Shown in pieces: positions 1 through 7,958 of a stretch of DNA of 24,893 bases. Source of the DNA: an uncultured Gemmatimonadota bacterium (GTDB lineage: Bacteria; Gemmatimonadota; Gemmatimonadetes; Gemmatimonadales; Gemmatimonadaceae). The notes below the pieces were generated by a model. It did not search any database. It was not told where the DNA came from and saw only the letters and a list, made by a program, of their open reading frames with translations. The stretch covers positions 1 to 24,893 of the forward strand of contig CAMLIT010000063.1 of assembly GCA_946480295.1 (NCBI GenBank), read 5' to 3'. The stretch's first letter is position 1; each line of letters starts with the position of its first letter. Both the position numbers and the translations under genes were made by a program.

Positions 1-157
1 GACGCAGGTGTGGGAGGTGCGGATCAGCGACGAGGGGGGGCGGCTGGTGTGCGTTGCTCGAGGGCGTGCCCCACCCGACCTGCCCCCTTTCCGGGGGCGG
101 CGGGGGGCCGATCCCGGCCAGGCGGCGGCCGTCATCGTCCTGGTGGATGCCGGGCGC
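1..157. other. Window edge, no gene supported
   Basis: No convincing coding frame is seen here; the open frames are antisense by-products of high GC. There is a G7 run at 34-40. A short hairpin has arms at 82-87 and 93-98 around a 5-base loop, about 60 bases past the stop of the CBS gene at 158-610. It might act as a weak terminator for that gene, but the stem is only 6 bp and there is no T tract. Confidence 0.4.
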
Positions 158-610
158 TCAGGGCATCGCGGGCGCCGGCGCCGGCGCCGAGATGTGCTCC
201 AGCGCGCGCTCGACGTGCAGCGGCTCCTTCGGTCCGAGTCGGAGGAGCACGTCGGCCTGCGACACCACCCCGAGGAGTCGATTGTCCTCGTCCACGACGG
301 GGATGCGTCGCACCTGCGCGTCGGTCATCTTCGCCAGCACCTCGTGGACGTCCGCTTCGGGGCTCACCGTCTGCAGCGCGGCCCCCGTCATGTACTTCCG
401 CAGCACGCACGAGGGATCGCGCCCCTCGGCGATGCAGCGCACCACGATGTCCCGGTCCGTGATCACGCCCTGCAGCCGCATGTCCACGGGATTGTCCACC
501 ACGGGCACGAACCCGACGTCGAGTTCGCGCATCAGCTCCGCTGCACGTCGGACCGGCTCGCCCGGCGTCAGCACGTGCATCTCCGTGCTCATCAGATCGT
601 GCGCGTGCAT
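158..610 (-). CDS. Two-CBS-domain protein
   Basis: A 150-residue protein made almost entirely of a tandem CBS pair, about residues 1-60 and 72-130. Each repeat shows the usual pattern: an N-terminal LMSTEM or YMTGAA strand, a helix, then V-P-V-V-D or I-P-V-V-D followed by G-V-I-T-D-R-D or G-V-V-S-Q-A-D. Such stand-alone proteins bind adenine nucleotides or related ligands and act as energy or redox sensors. The tail after residue 135 is a low-complexity Ala-Pro stretch coded by repeated GCGCCG units. It lies 29 bases downstream of lptB on the same strand, so co-transcription is plausible, but no functional link to LPS export is known to me. The ligand cannot be told from sequence. Confidence 0.9.
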   Translation of the reverse strand: MHAHDLMSTEMHVLTPGEPVRRAAELMRELDVGFVPVVDNPVDMRLQGVITDRDIVVRCIAEGRDPSCVLRKYMTGAALQTVSPEADVHEVLAKMTDAQVRRIPVVDEDNRLLGVVSQADVLLRLGPKEPLHVERALEHISAPAPAPAMP

Positions 611-639
611 CGCTACCCCCGTCTGAGACCGACTGGACG

Positions 640-1479
640 CTATGAGCGCGTGCCGATGCTGTCTGTCGGGTGGTCACGCCAGACTGTGTCGGCGGATCCG
701 TCACCTGCGCCCGCCGTCGTCGTCGCCAGCGGCTCGGCGCCCATCGCGTAACCCTCCCCCAGAAAACGGCGGCGCACCTCCGGATCCCGCAAGAGCGAAT
801 CCGCGCTCCCCTCGGCCAGGACCGCCCCGTCGAACAGGACGTACGCGCGCCGGGAGAGGAGCAGCGCCTCGCGGACGTTGTGGTCCGTGATGAGGATCCC
901 GATCCCGCGCCGGTTCAGCCCTTCGAGGAGGCCGTGGATCATCTCCACCGTGATGGGGTCGATCCCGGCGAACGGCTCGTCGAGCAGCAGGATGCGCGGC
1001 TCCAGCGCGACCGCGCGCGCGACCTCGAGCCGCCGCTGCTCGCCGCCGGAGAGCTGCGTGGCCCGGACGTGCGCCAGGTGGGTCAGCCCGAACTCCTCCA
1101 GCGCCGCCTCCGCGCGCCGGCGCGCCTCGCGCCGCCGGTACCCCCGGCACTCCAGCACCGCGGCCACGTTGTCCCGCGCCGAGAGGCCGCGAAAGATCGA
1201 CCGCTCCTGCGGCAGGTACGCCAGCCCGCGGCGCGCCCGCTCGGCCATGGACAGCCCGGTGATGTCGCGATCGTCGAACAGCACCTGGCCCGAGGTGGGA
1301 GGGAGCAGACCCGCGAGCATGTAGAACGTCACCGTCTTCCCGGCGCCGTTCGGGCCGAGCAGGCCGACGATCTCGCCGCTCGACACGGTGAGGTCGACCC
1401 GCCGGACGGCGACGCGGTCCCCGAAGCAGCGCCGGAGCGCCCGGGCGGCGAGGGTGACGGTGGATCCGGTCGCGGGCAT
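640..1479 (-). CDS. lptB: LPS export ABC transporter ATPase LptB
   Basis: LptB is the cytoplasmic ATPase that, with LptF/G/C, powers extraction of lipopolysaccharide from the inner membrane. All ABC ATPase motifs are visible: Walker A GPNGAGKT (42-49), Q-loop YLPQERSIF (around Q91), signature LSGGEQ (143-148), Walker B ILLLDEP (163-169), D-loop AGID and H-loop H200. GPNGAGKT followed by TFYM, LPQE, and GIDPITV are LptB hallmarks that separate it from LivF/LivG relatives. Two oddities: the residue after the Walker A Thr is Val where LptB usually has Thr, and the protein has a roughly 36-residue hydrophilic C-terminal extension beyond the usual length of about 240 residues. No lptA or lptC is next to it; the upstream neighbour is divergent. 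No strong ribosome-binding site precedes the chosen ATG. Confidence 0.93.
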   Translation of the reverse strand: MPATGSTVTLAARALRRCFGDRVAVRRVDLTVSSGEIVGLLGPNGAGKTVTFYMLAGLLPPTSGQVLFDDRDITGLSMAERARRGLAYLPQERSIFRGLSARDNVAAVLECRGYRRREARRRAEAALEEFGLTHLAHVRATQLSGGEQRRLEVARAVALEPRILLLDEPFAGIDPITVEMIHGLLEGLNRRGIGILITDHNVREALLLSRRAYVLFDGAVLAEGSADSLLRDPEVRRRFLGEGYAMGAEPLATTTAGAGDGSADTVWRDHPTDSIGTRS

Positions 1480-1667
1480 GGGGGCACGCTGCGCCCGCGC
1501 ACGGGAGGAGACAATCCGGCCGCCACGGCCCCCGTGTCCGGCGTTCTCCTACAAAGCTCGGGACCTTCACCGATGGTTGCCGCCGGCCCGCGCGGCAGGT
1601 TCGCTCCACCGCGAGCCGCTCCCACCCACGGCGACTCGCGGCAGCCGCATCGCGCAGGAGCAGGACC

Positions 1668-2069
1668 ATGCGTCTCGCAGCCTCTGCCCTCGTCGCAAGT
1701 CTCGTCGTCCTGGCTGGCCGCGCCGCGCCTCTGGCCGCGCAGGGCGCGGCCGCCGCTGCCGCGCCCCATCCCGACACCGCCCTGATCACCCCCGCCGTCG
1801 TCGACGCCGGGCGCGCCATCTTCCACGGCCAGGGCACCTGTCTCGCCTGCCACGGCGCCAATCTCGAGGGCGGACCGATCGCCCCGACGCTCAGGGCCCA
1901 CCCCTGGCGTGATGCTCACGACGGCGACTTCGACGCGATCTACCACGTCGTCACGCATGGGGTGGCCGGCACCGCGATGGTCGCCCATCCGGGCGGCATC
2001 AGCGACGCCGACGCGCTCCGCGTCGCCGCCTACATCTGGTCCGTCGACCACCGCGGCGCGAAGCCCTGA
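1668..2069 (+). CDS. Secreted monoheme cytochrome c
   Basis: A 133-residue class I-type cytochrome c. Residues 1-25 form a signal peptide (hydrophobic core, then A-A-Q). One heme-attachment motif, CLACH, lies at 58-62, and M104 in GTAMVAH is the likely distal heme ligand. The mature domain is about 100 residues, normal for a small periplasmic electron carrier. The sequence AGGAGCAGGA lies just before the ATG. It sits 79 bases upstream of the cytochrome-porin gene on the same strand, so the two are probably co-transcribed. This makes it a natural candidate for the periplasmic partner of that outer-membrane protein (inference). It could instead serve an oxidase elsewhere in the genome. Confidence 0.88.
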   Translation: MRLAASALVASLVVLAGRAAPLAAQGAAAAAAPHPDTALITPAVVDAGRAIFHGQGTCLACHGANLEGGPIAPTLRAHPWRDAHDGDFDAIYHVVTHGVAGTAMVAHPGGISDADALRVAAYIWSVDHRGAKP

Positions 2070-2148
2070 CGCCGCCGCTCGGCGGCCGCGGTGCCTCCGC
2101 CCCGGCGAGACCCGGCCGCCGCCACCGTCGCATCCACCAGGAGGACGC

Positions 2149-3612
2149 ATGTTCGTGACGCGCCGAAGCATCCCGCGCTGGATCCCGCTGCTGTCGCTCG
2201 TGCCCATGCTCGCGCGGGCCCCCGCCGCTCGCGCCCTCGTGCCCGGAGGCGGCGGGCACCCGCCGGTCGCCGCCGGTCGTTCGCCCATGTACCCAGGCCG
2301 CGGACGCATCCTCATGGGCGCCGAGCTGCTTCGCGCGCTGCATGGCAACATCCCCGCGTTCTCGCGGCAGACGAAGCTCGCCTGCAGCGCGTGCCACTAC
2401 CAGTTCCCGCAGCTCACGCCCTTCGGCCGCCTCTTCAAGCTGAACGGGTACACGATGACGGGACTCCAGACGATCGAGGCGCGGAGCGACTCGAACACGG
2501 AGACGCTGAAGCTCGCGCCCATTCCGCCTGCGGCCGCGATGGTCGTCACCTCGCTCACGCGCACGAACACCGCCGTCCCCGGCACGCAGAACAACACGGC
2601 CTCCTTCCCGCAGCAGTTCAGCGTCTTCCTCGCCGGCCAGGTGACGCCGAACGTCGGCGCGTTCACGCAGTTCACCTACGCCGACGTCGACAACGCCTTC
2701 GGCATCGACAACGTCGACATTCGTTATGCATCGCACCACACGCTCGCCGGCAGCGACCTGCTCCTCGGCCTCACCCTGCACAACAACCCGACGGTGCAGG
2801 ACGTGTGGAACACGCTCCCCGCGTGGGGCTATCCGTTCATCGCCTCGGCGAGCGCGCCCTCGCCCGGCGCCGCGACGCTCGTCGAGGGCACGCTCGCCCA
2901 GCAGGTCGTCGGCTTCGGCGCCTACTCGCTCTGGAACAACACCCTCTACACCGAGCTGACGGCGTATCGCTCCGCGCCGCAGGGGTTCGGCGAGCCGCTC
3001 GACTCCACGGCGACCAACACCACGCACGCGCTCGCGCCCTACTGGCGCCTCGCCCTCCAGCACCAGGTGGCCTCCACCTACGCCATGCTCGGCACCTTCG
3101 GCCTCGTGTCGGAGCTCTATCCGACCGGCGTCACCGGGGCACGGAACCGGTACACCGATGTCGGAGTGGACGGGCAGCTCGAGCAGCGGGTGGGAACCGG
3201 CAATCTCATCGGCCGGGCGTCGTACATCTACGAGCACCAGAAGCTGGAGGCGTTCGCGCTCGCCGCTCCCCCGGAGGCCGAAGCGGGCACCGGCCACCTC
3301 CAGGCGCTGCACGTCAACGCCTCGTACGTCCCGGGCGTCACGTACGGCGTCACGCTCGGATACAACCAGATCATGGGCAGCTCGGACACGCTGCTCTACG
3401 CGCCGGCGCCCCTGTCCGGCTTCGCGGGCGCACGACCGAATTCCTCGGACGTGACGGCGGAGCTGACCGTGAATCCCTGGGAGAACACGCGCCTCGGCCT
3501 GCAGTACGTCGCCTACCAGAAGTTCAACGGCGCGACGGCCAACTACGACGCCGCCGGCCGGCGCGCGTCGGACAACAACACCCTCTTCGCCTACGTCTGG
3601 ATCGCCTTCTGA
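2149..3612 (+). CDS. Fused monoheme cytochrome and outer-membrane porin, Cyc2-like architecture
   Basis: A 487-residue protein. Residues 1-30 are a signal peptide. A single heme-binding motif CSACH (79-83) sits in the context PAFSRQTKLACSACH, followed by PFGRLFKLNGYT. The remaining roughly 380 residues show alternating hydrophobic and polar stretches rich in Asn, Thr, Tyr and Gly, and the chain ends in Phe, as outer-membrane beta-barrels do. An N-terminal c-type heme fused to a porin is the architecture of Cyc2, the outer-membrane iron oxidase of neutrophilic and acidophilic iron oxidisers. I recall similar R-Q-T, C-x-x-C-H and F-G-R-x-F-K motifs in that family, but I cannot confirm membership. 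Related cytochrome-porins of unknown substrate also exist. The ATG at 2149 was chosen because AGGAGG lies 4 bases before it and a signal peptide follows. A small cytochrome c gene lies directly upstream. Confidence 0.8.
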   Translation: MFVTRRSIPRWIPLLSLVPMLARAPAARALVPGGGGHPPVAAGRSPMYPGRGRILMGAELLRALHGNIPAFSRQTKLACSACHYQFPQLTPFGRLFKLNGYTMTGLQTIEARSDSNTETLKLAPIPPAAAMVVTSLTRTNTAVPGTQNNTASFPQQFSVFLAGQVTPNVGAFTQFTYADVDNAFGIDNVDIRYASHHTLAGSDLLLGLTLHNNPTVQDVWNTLPAWGYPFIASASAPSPGAATLVEGTLAQQVVGFGAYSLWNNTLYTELTAYRSAPQGFGEPLDSTATNTTHALAPYWRLALQHQVASTYAMLGTFGLVSELYPTGVTGARNRYTDVGVDGQLEQRVGTGNLIGRASYIYEHQKLEAFALAAPPEAEAGTGHLQALHVNASYVPGVTYGVTLGYNQIMGSSDTLLYAPAPLSGFAGARPNSSDVTAELTVNPWENTRLGLQYVAYQKFNGATANYDAAGRRASDNNTLFAYVWIAF

Positions 3613-3614
3613 GC

Positions 3615-3648
3615 GGACGCGGGCTACCCGCGCGGGTAGCCCGCGTCC
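3615..3648. terminator. Perfect 34-bp palindrome between convergent genes, likely bidirectional terminator
   Basis: Arms 3615-3629 and 3634-3648 are exact reverse complements, and the central GCGC is itself palindromic. It begins 3 bases after the stop of the cytochrome-porin gene and contains the last codons and stop (3624-3626) of the convergent MFS gene. There is no T tract on either side, as is common in very GC-rich genomes. Confidence 0.65.
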
Positions 3649-4910
3649 ACGGCCGGCGGCGCGAGGATCCCCCGCTGCACGTAGATCGGGCGGACGAGCG
3701 CCCGCAGCCTCGGCAGCCGCGCGCCGAACCAGATCCCTCCGGCGATGCAGACCAGCCCGCCCGCGAGGATCGTCATCGGCGCGCCGATCCGCGCGGCGAT
3801 CACGCCGGCGAGCAGGCTGCCGATGGGGGCCGTGCCGAGGAACGCCATCGTGTAGAACGCCATCACGCGGCCGCGCATGTGCTCGTCGACGATCGTCTGC
3901 AGGATGGTGTTGGTCGAGGCCATCTCGATCATCATCCCCGCGCCGACGACCGGCAGCACGGCCATCGACAGCCAGAAGTGGTGCGAGAGCCCGAAGGCGA
4001 CGAGGGAGGCTCCGAACAGCAGCGTCGAGAACAGCATGGCGCGGCCGAGCCCCACTACCGAGCGGCGCGCGGCCAGGTAGAGCGCGCCCGCCAGCGCGCC
4101 CACGCCCGAGGCGGTCATGAGGAACCCCAGCGTGTGCGCGCCCCCGTGCAGCACGTCCGCGGCGATCGCCGGCATGAGTACCGAGTACGGCATCCCCATC
4201 GTGCTCACGAGCGCGAGGAGGATGAGCGCGGTCCGGATCGGCACCGACCCGGTCGCGTAGCTCACTCCAGAGCGCAGCTCCTCCCACACCGGCGTGGATG
4301 CGCGCCGGCGCTCGACGCGCGTGACGTGCATCGCGAGGAGGGAAGCGATCACGGCGAGGTACGAGAGGGCGTCGAGGGCGAAGCACCAGCCCTCGCCGAA
4401 CGCGGCGATCAGCGCCCCGCCGATGGAGGGACCGATGATGCGGCTCCCGTTCACCATCGACGAGTTCAGCGCGATCGCGTTTGGCAGGTCCTCGCGGCTG
4501 CCGACCATCTCGATCACGAACGCCTGCCGGGCGGGGGTGTCGAAGGCGTTGATCATCCCCTGCGCGACCTGGAGCAGGAGGATCTCGTTGACCGTGATGA
4601 GGCCGGGGAAAGCGAGCGCGGCGAGCGCGACCGACTGCAGCATCGACAGCACCTGCGTCACGAGGAGGATCCGGTGCCGGTCCCAGCGGTCCACGAGCAC
4701 GCCGGCGAAGGGCGAGAGCACGAGCGTGGGGATCTGCCCGCAGAAGCCCACCACGCCGAGCAGCAGCTCCGAGCCGGTGAGCCGGTAGACGAGCCAGCTC
4801 GTGGCGATGCGCGTGATCCACGTGCCGACGAGTGACACGCTCTGGCCGCCGAAGAACAGCCGGTAGTTGCGGTGGCGCAGTGCGCGCAGGATGTGGTTGC
4901 CGTCGGACAC
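3624..4910 (-). CDS. MFS-family exporter
   Basis: A 428-residue inner-membrane transporter with about 12 hydrophobic helices. The cytoplasmic loop between helices 2 and 3 carries the MFS motif GVLVDRWDRHR (70-80). DTPARQAFV (124-132) and NAIALNSSMVNGSRIIGPS (144-162) are typical of the MFS_3 branch that includes the enterobactin exporter EntS and several drug exporters. The substrate cannot be inferred, and no siderophore genes are nearby. The start is a GTG at 4910 with a strong GGAGGTGA just upstream. It is divergent from the htrA-like gene across a 168-bp gap and convergent with the cytochrome-porin gene. Its final codons lie inside the 3615-3648 palindrome, so sequence selection there acts on both the protein tail and the hairpin. 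Confidence 0.9.
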   Translation of the reverse strand: MSDGNHILRALRHRNYRLFFGGQSVSLVGTWITRIATSWLVYRLTGSELLLGVVGFCGQIPTLVLSPFAGVLVDRWDRHRILLVTQVLSMLQSVALAALAFPGLITVNEILLLQVAQGMINAFDTPARQAFVIEMVGSREDLPNAIALNSSMVNGSRIIGPSIGGALIAAFGEGWCFALDALSYLAVIASLLAMHVTRVERRRASTPVWEELRSGVSYATGSVPIRTALILLALVSTMGMPYSVLMPAIAADVLHGGAHTLGFLMTASGVGALAGALYLAARRSVVGLGRAMLFSTLLFGASLVAFGLSHHFWLSMAVLPVVGAGMMIEMASTNTILQTIVDEHMRGRVMAFYTMAFLGTAPIGSLLAGVIAARIGAPMTILAGGLVCIAGGIWFGARLPRLRALVRPIYVQRGILAPPAVDAGYPRG

Positions 4911-5078
4911 GTCACCTCCGGGTCGCGGCGCTCCGGGGGCAGGTTCGGTGCCTCGCGGTTAGGCGGCCGTCGGCGCCGCGTGTGGCATGGTTCACGCTTG
5001 CCGCTCGGCGCGGGAGCCGCGCGCCGGAAGCCATCCGCGCATCGCTCCCGAACTTCGCTCGCGACAGAGGGGCGCACC

Positions 5079-6551
5079 ATGAACGGCACCACACATCGCA
5101 CTCTCGTGCGCGCGCGCACGGCTCGCGCGCTCACGCCACTCGCTCTCGCCATCGTCGTCGTCGGCTCGACGCGATGCGCGCGCGCGCAGACCCCGGCGGC
5201 GCGTGCCGCCACGGGCGACCTCGCCCGCATCGCGCGCGCGGTCACGCCGGCGGTCGTGTCGATCGAATCCGAGTTCTCCGCGGCGGCCACGGCCCGCATG
5301 CAGCAGCAGGAGCAGGGGATCCCGCCCGGGCTCCTCCCGCCCGAGATGCAGCCGCGCGGGCCGTCGCGCGCCGGCGGCACGGGCTTCTTCGTCCGCCCCG
5401 ACGGCTACATCATCACCAACAACCATGTCGTCGCCGGCGCCAGCCGCGTCTCGGTCACGCTCCCCGATCGGCGCATCTTCACGGCGACCGTCGTCGGGCA
5501 CGACCCGTCCACCGACGTCGCCCTGATCAAGATCAACGGCTCGGGCTTTCCCACCATCCCGCTCGGCGACGACAGCACCGTGCAGGTGGGTGACGGCGTG
5601 CTCGCCGTCGGCAACCCGCTCGGGCTCGACTTCACCGTCACCGCCGGCATCGTCAGCGCGAAGGGACGCTCCGGCGGCCTGCGCACGCTCTTCGCCAGCG
5701 ACTACGCCGTCGTCGACTTCATCCAGACGGACGCCGTCATCAATCCCGGCAACTCCGGCGGACCGCTGATCGACATGCAGGGGCGCGTGATCGGGATCAA
5801 CAGCGCCATCGAGAGCCCGACCGGCGTCTACGCCGGCTACGGCTTCGCCATCCCGATCGGCCTCGCGCGGATCGTCATGGACCAGCTGCTGAAGTACGGC
5901 CACGTCCGCCGCGCCATCCTCGGGATCTCGCTCCAGGACGTCGGGCCCGCCGACGCCCGCGCGGCGGGGCTCCAGCAGATCCGCGGCGCCCTCGTCGGCG
6001 GCTTCTCCGGTCCGGACACCCCTGCCAAACGAGCGGGCGTCCAGATCGGCGACATCATCCTCAGCGTCGACGGGCGGCCCGTCGATCGCGTGTCGCAGCT
6101 CCAGCGCATGATCTTCGCCTACCAGCCGGGCCAGACGGTGACGCTCGGCCTCCAGCGCTTCGGCACGCAGCGCCAGATCCGCGTCACCCTCGGCGAGGCG
6201 CCCACGCCGCCGGACACGACGAACGTGGCCACCGGCGGGCCCTCCCGTCCGGGCGGACGGCTCGGCGTCGAGGTGGCTCCGCTCACGCAGCAGCTCGCGG
6301 CCCAGCTGCGCCTCCCGAGCGGCACGGAGGGGCTCCTCGTCGGGAGCGTCGATCCCAACGGGCCGGCGGCGCAGAGCCTCTTCCCGCACGACGTCATCGT
6401 CGCCGCGCTCGGTCCCGACGGCTCGCAGCACCCCGTGCGCAGCGTCCAGGATCTCCAGAGGGCGATCGACGACGCGCGCAACGGGATCGTCAGCCTCGTC
6501 GTCGCGCGTGGTCAGGGGACGTTCGTCGAGAACATCCAGCTGAACCGGTGA
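5079..6551 (+). CDS. htrA: HtrA/DegP-family periplasmic serine protease
   Basis: A 490-residue trypsin-like protease that would degrade or refold damaged envelope proteins in the periplasm. Order: signal peptide (about 1-36, cleavage near A-R-A-Q), protease domain (about 45-270), PDZ1 (about 278-372) and PDZ2 (about 394-485). The catalytic triad is complete: H116 in NNHVVAG, D146 in STDVALI and S226 in NPGNSGGPL. A Gln/Pro-rich loop at 72-98 corresponds to the flexible LA-loop region. The length matches DegP/DegQ. The ATG at 5079 is preceded by AGAGGGG and directly followed by the signal peptide; the frame is open further upstream but that part looks non-coding. The gene ends right at a strong hairpin and appears monocistronic. 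Which HtrA paralogue (DegP, DegQ or MucD type) it is cannot be settled here. Confidence 0.95.
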   Translation: MNGTTHRTLVRARTARALTPLALAIVVVGSTRCARAQTPAARAATGDLARIARAVTPAVVSIESEFSAAATARMQQQEQGIPPGLLPPEMQPRGPSRAGGTGFFVRPDGYIITNNHVVAGASRVSVTLPDRRIFTATVVGHDPSTDVALIKINGSGFPTIPLGDDSTVQVGDGVLAVGNPLGLDFTVTAGIVSAKGRSGGLRTLFASDYAVVDFIQTDAVINPGNSGGPLIDMQGRVIGINSAIESPTGVYAGYGFAIPIGLARIVMDQLLKYGHVRRAILGISLQDVGPADARAAGLQQIRGALVGGFSGPDTPAKRAGVQIGDIILSVDGRPVDRVSQLQRMIFAYQPGQTVTLGLQRFGTQRQIRVTLGEAPTPPDTTNVATGGPSRPGGRLGVEVAPLTQQLAAQLRLPSGTEGLLVGSVDPNGPAAQSLFPHDVIVAALGPDGSQHPVRSVQDLQRAIDDARNGIVSLVVARGQGTFVENIQLNR

Positions 6552-6554
6552 TGA

Positions 6555-6592
6555 CCAGAGGGCCCCTGCGCCGACGCGCAGGGGCCCTCTGG
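6555..6592. terminator. 17-bp stem hairpin after htrA
   Basis: Perfect arms 6555-6571 and 6576-6592 enclose a 4-base loop (CGAC). It starts 3 bases after the htrA stop and lies 20 bases from the end of the convergent small gene at 6613-6855, so it can serve both strands. No T tract is present. Confidence 0.75.
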
Positions 6593-6612
6593 CTCGCCGG
6601 CCGCGCCCGCGA

Positions 6613-6855
6613 TCAGTCCACCTGTCCGGTGCGGCGGGGCACGTCGCTGGCGAGGGTGCAGAGCAACTCGAGCCGATCGTTGGTCAGGCCGTCCCACCCC
6701 TCGGGAATCGGCGCGAGCCGCCGCAGGCATTCCTCGCACTCGAACGTCAGCCACCCGCGCTCGAAGCCGCTGGTGAGCGTGACGGCGGTCGTCGGCAGCG
6801 TGCTCCACACGCGCCAACGCACACCCTTCGAGTCGATGAATTCACGGAGCGCCAT
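6613..6855 (-). CDS. Small conserved-looking protein of unknown function
   Basis: An 80-residue protein beginning MALREFIDSKGVRWRVW, with a core GWLTFECEECLRRLAPIPEGW and a helical end. AGGAGA at 6861-6866 lies 5 bases from the ATG, a strong start signal. The pattern of a small, Trp-rich N-terminal strand set followed by R-R-L-A-P-I-P resembles short proteins I associate with Gemmatimonadota genomes, but I know no function. C-E-E-C could bind a metal only with a partner, since no other Cys pair is present. It begins 47 bases after the ligC stop on the same strand, so it may be the last cistron of the repair operon or have its own promoter. Confidence 0.75.
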   Translation of the reverse strand: MALREFIDSKGVRWRVWSTLPTTAVTLTSGFERGWLTFECEECLRRLAPIPEGWDGLTNDRLELLCTLASDVPRRTGQVD

Positions 6856-6902
6856 GCCTGTCTCCTAGGCAAACATGGTTCCAGCGAGCTCCGCACAAAT
6901 GT

Positions 6903-7958
6903 TCATCTCACAAACCTGTGTCCCTTCGCCTTCGTCCTCGCGTTCTCTGTCGCAGGCGCGTCACTCGTCACCTGCGACATCGTGCACTGCCGCGGGGCCT
7001 TGTCCGGGCGCCAGCGGAGAAACTTCGTCCCGTGTCGAAAGCGGCCGTTCGTGAAGTGGTCGTACTGCACCTCCACGACCAGCTCCGGGCGCAGCGGCTC
7101 CCACTCCGACGACCGGCGTGTGCTCCACCGGCTCGGGCCGCCTGGCCGCTTGCCGGTGAACCCCTCGCCGCCGACGAGCCGCTCGAGCTTCGGCGTCAGT
7201 GCCTCGCGCTCCGCCGCCGGCAGGCTTGACGTGAACCCCACGTGATCGAGCCGCCCCTCGGCGTCGTACAGCCCGAGGAGGAGCGAGCCGACGACGTGCC
7301 CCTTCGACGCGTACCGGAATCCGCCGACCACGCAGTCCGCCGTCCGGATCCGCTTGACCTTGCGCATCCCCGTGCGGTCGCCGCTCATGTACGGGAGGTC
7401 GACTCGTTTGGCAACGACGCCGTCCGTCCCCGCGTGCCCGCCGAGCCACCGCCGTGCCTCGTCCACGTCGCGCGTCGCGGGGCTCAGCGCGAGCAGGCTC
7501 CGCGCGCGGAGGTTCGCCTTCGCGAACCGCTCCAGCGCGCGCCGGCGCTCCGCGAGCGGCCGGCGGCTCAGGTCCTCGCCCTCCGCGTCCACCAGCAGGT
7601 CGAAGACGAGATAGTGCGCCGGCGTCTCGCGCGAGAGCTTCTCGATCCGGCTCGCCGCCGGGTGGATGCGCAGCAGGAGCGCGTCGAACGACAACGCCCC
7701 CTCCACCGGCACCACGATCTCGCCGTCCAGCACGAAGCGCGGGGCGGGGAGCGCGGCGAGCGCCGCGACGACCTCCGGGAAGTACCGACCGAGCGGCTGC
7801 CCCGCCTTCGACCGCAGCTCCACCTGCGCTCCGTCACGGAATGCCAGGCACCGGAAGCCGTCCCACTTCGGCTCGTACTGCCAGTCGTCGCCCTCGGGCA
7901 GCTCGCGCGCGCTCTGCGCCTCCATCGGCGCGGTGGTCGTGGGAATCGGCAGCTTCAT
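6903..7958 (-). CDS. ligC: ATP-dependent DNA ligase, LigC type
   Basis: A 351-residue stand-alone ATP-dependent ligase that seals nicks through a lysyl-AMP intermediate. Motif I is EPKWDGFR with catalytic K31; motif III is VLDGEIVV (about 76-83); motif IV is TDGVVAKR (178-185); motif V is MRKVKR (198-203). The OB-fold follows, with FRHGTKFLRWRPDK near the end. The size and motif spacing match mycobacterial LigC rather than the NAD-dependent LigA. The ATG at 7958 is preferred because it overlaps the upstream stop as ATGA, implying translational coupling; an in-frame ATG seven codons upstream is also possible. It shares an operon with ku and ligD, so a role in end-joining or gap-filling repair is likely. 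LigC is usually a backup to LigD. Confidence 0.92.
   Translation of the reverse strand: MKLPIPTTTAPMEAQSARELPEGDDWQYEPKWDGFRCLAFRDGAQVELRSKAGQPLGRYFPEVVAALAALPAPRFVLDGEIVVPVEGALSFDALLLRIHPAASRIEKLSRETPAHYLVFDLLVDAEGEDLSRRPLAERRRALERFAKANLRARSLLALSPATRDVDEARRWLGGHAGTDGVVAKRVDLPYMSGDRTGMRKVKRIRTADCVVGGFRYASKGHVVGSLLLGLYDAEGRLDHVGFTSSLPAAEREALTPKLERLVGGEGFTGKRPGGPSRWSTRRSSEWEPLRPELVVEVQYDHFTNGRFRHGTKFLRWRPDKAPRQCTMSQVTSDAPATENARTKAKGHRFVR

Noticed and set aside
1999..4835. Open frames of more than 900 codons on both strands across the cytochrome-porin and MFS genes
   Set aside because: They lie in shadow frames of recognised genes, have Arg/Ala/Pro-rich compositions without motifs and reflect the lack of stop codons in very GC-rich DNA.
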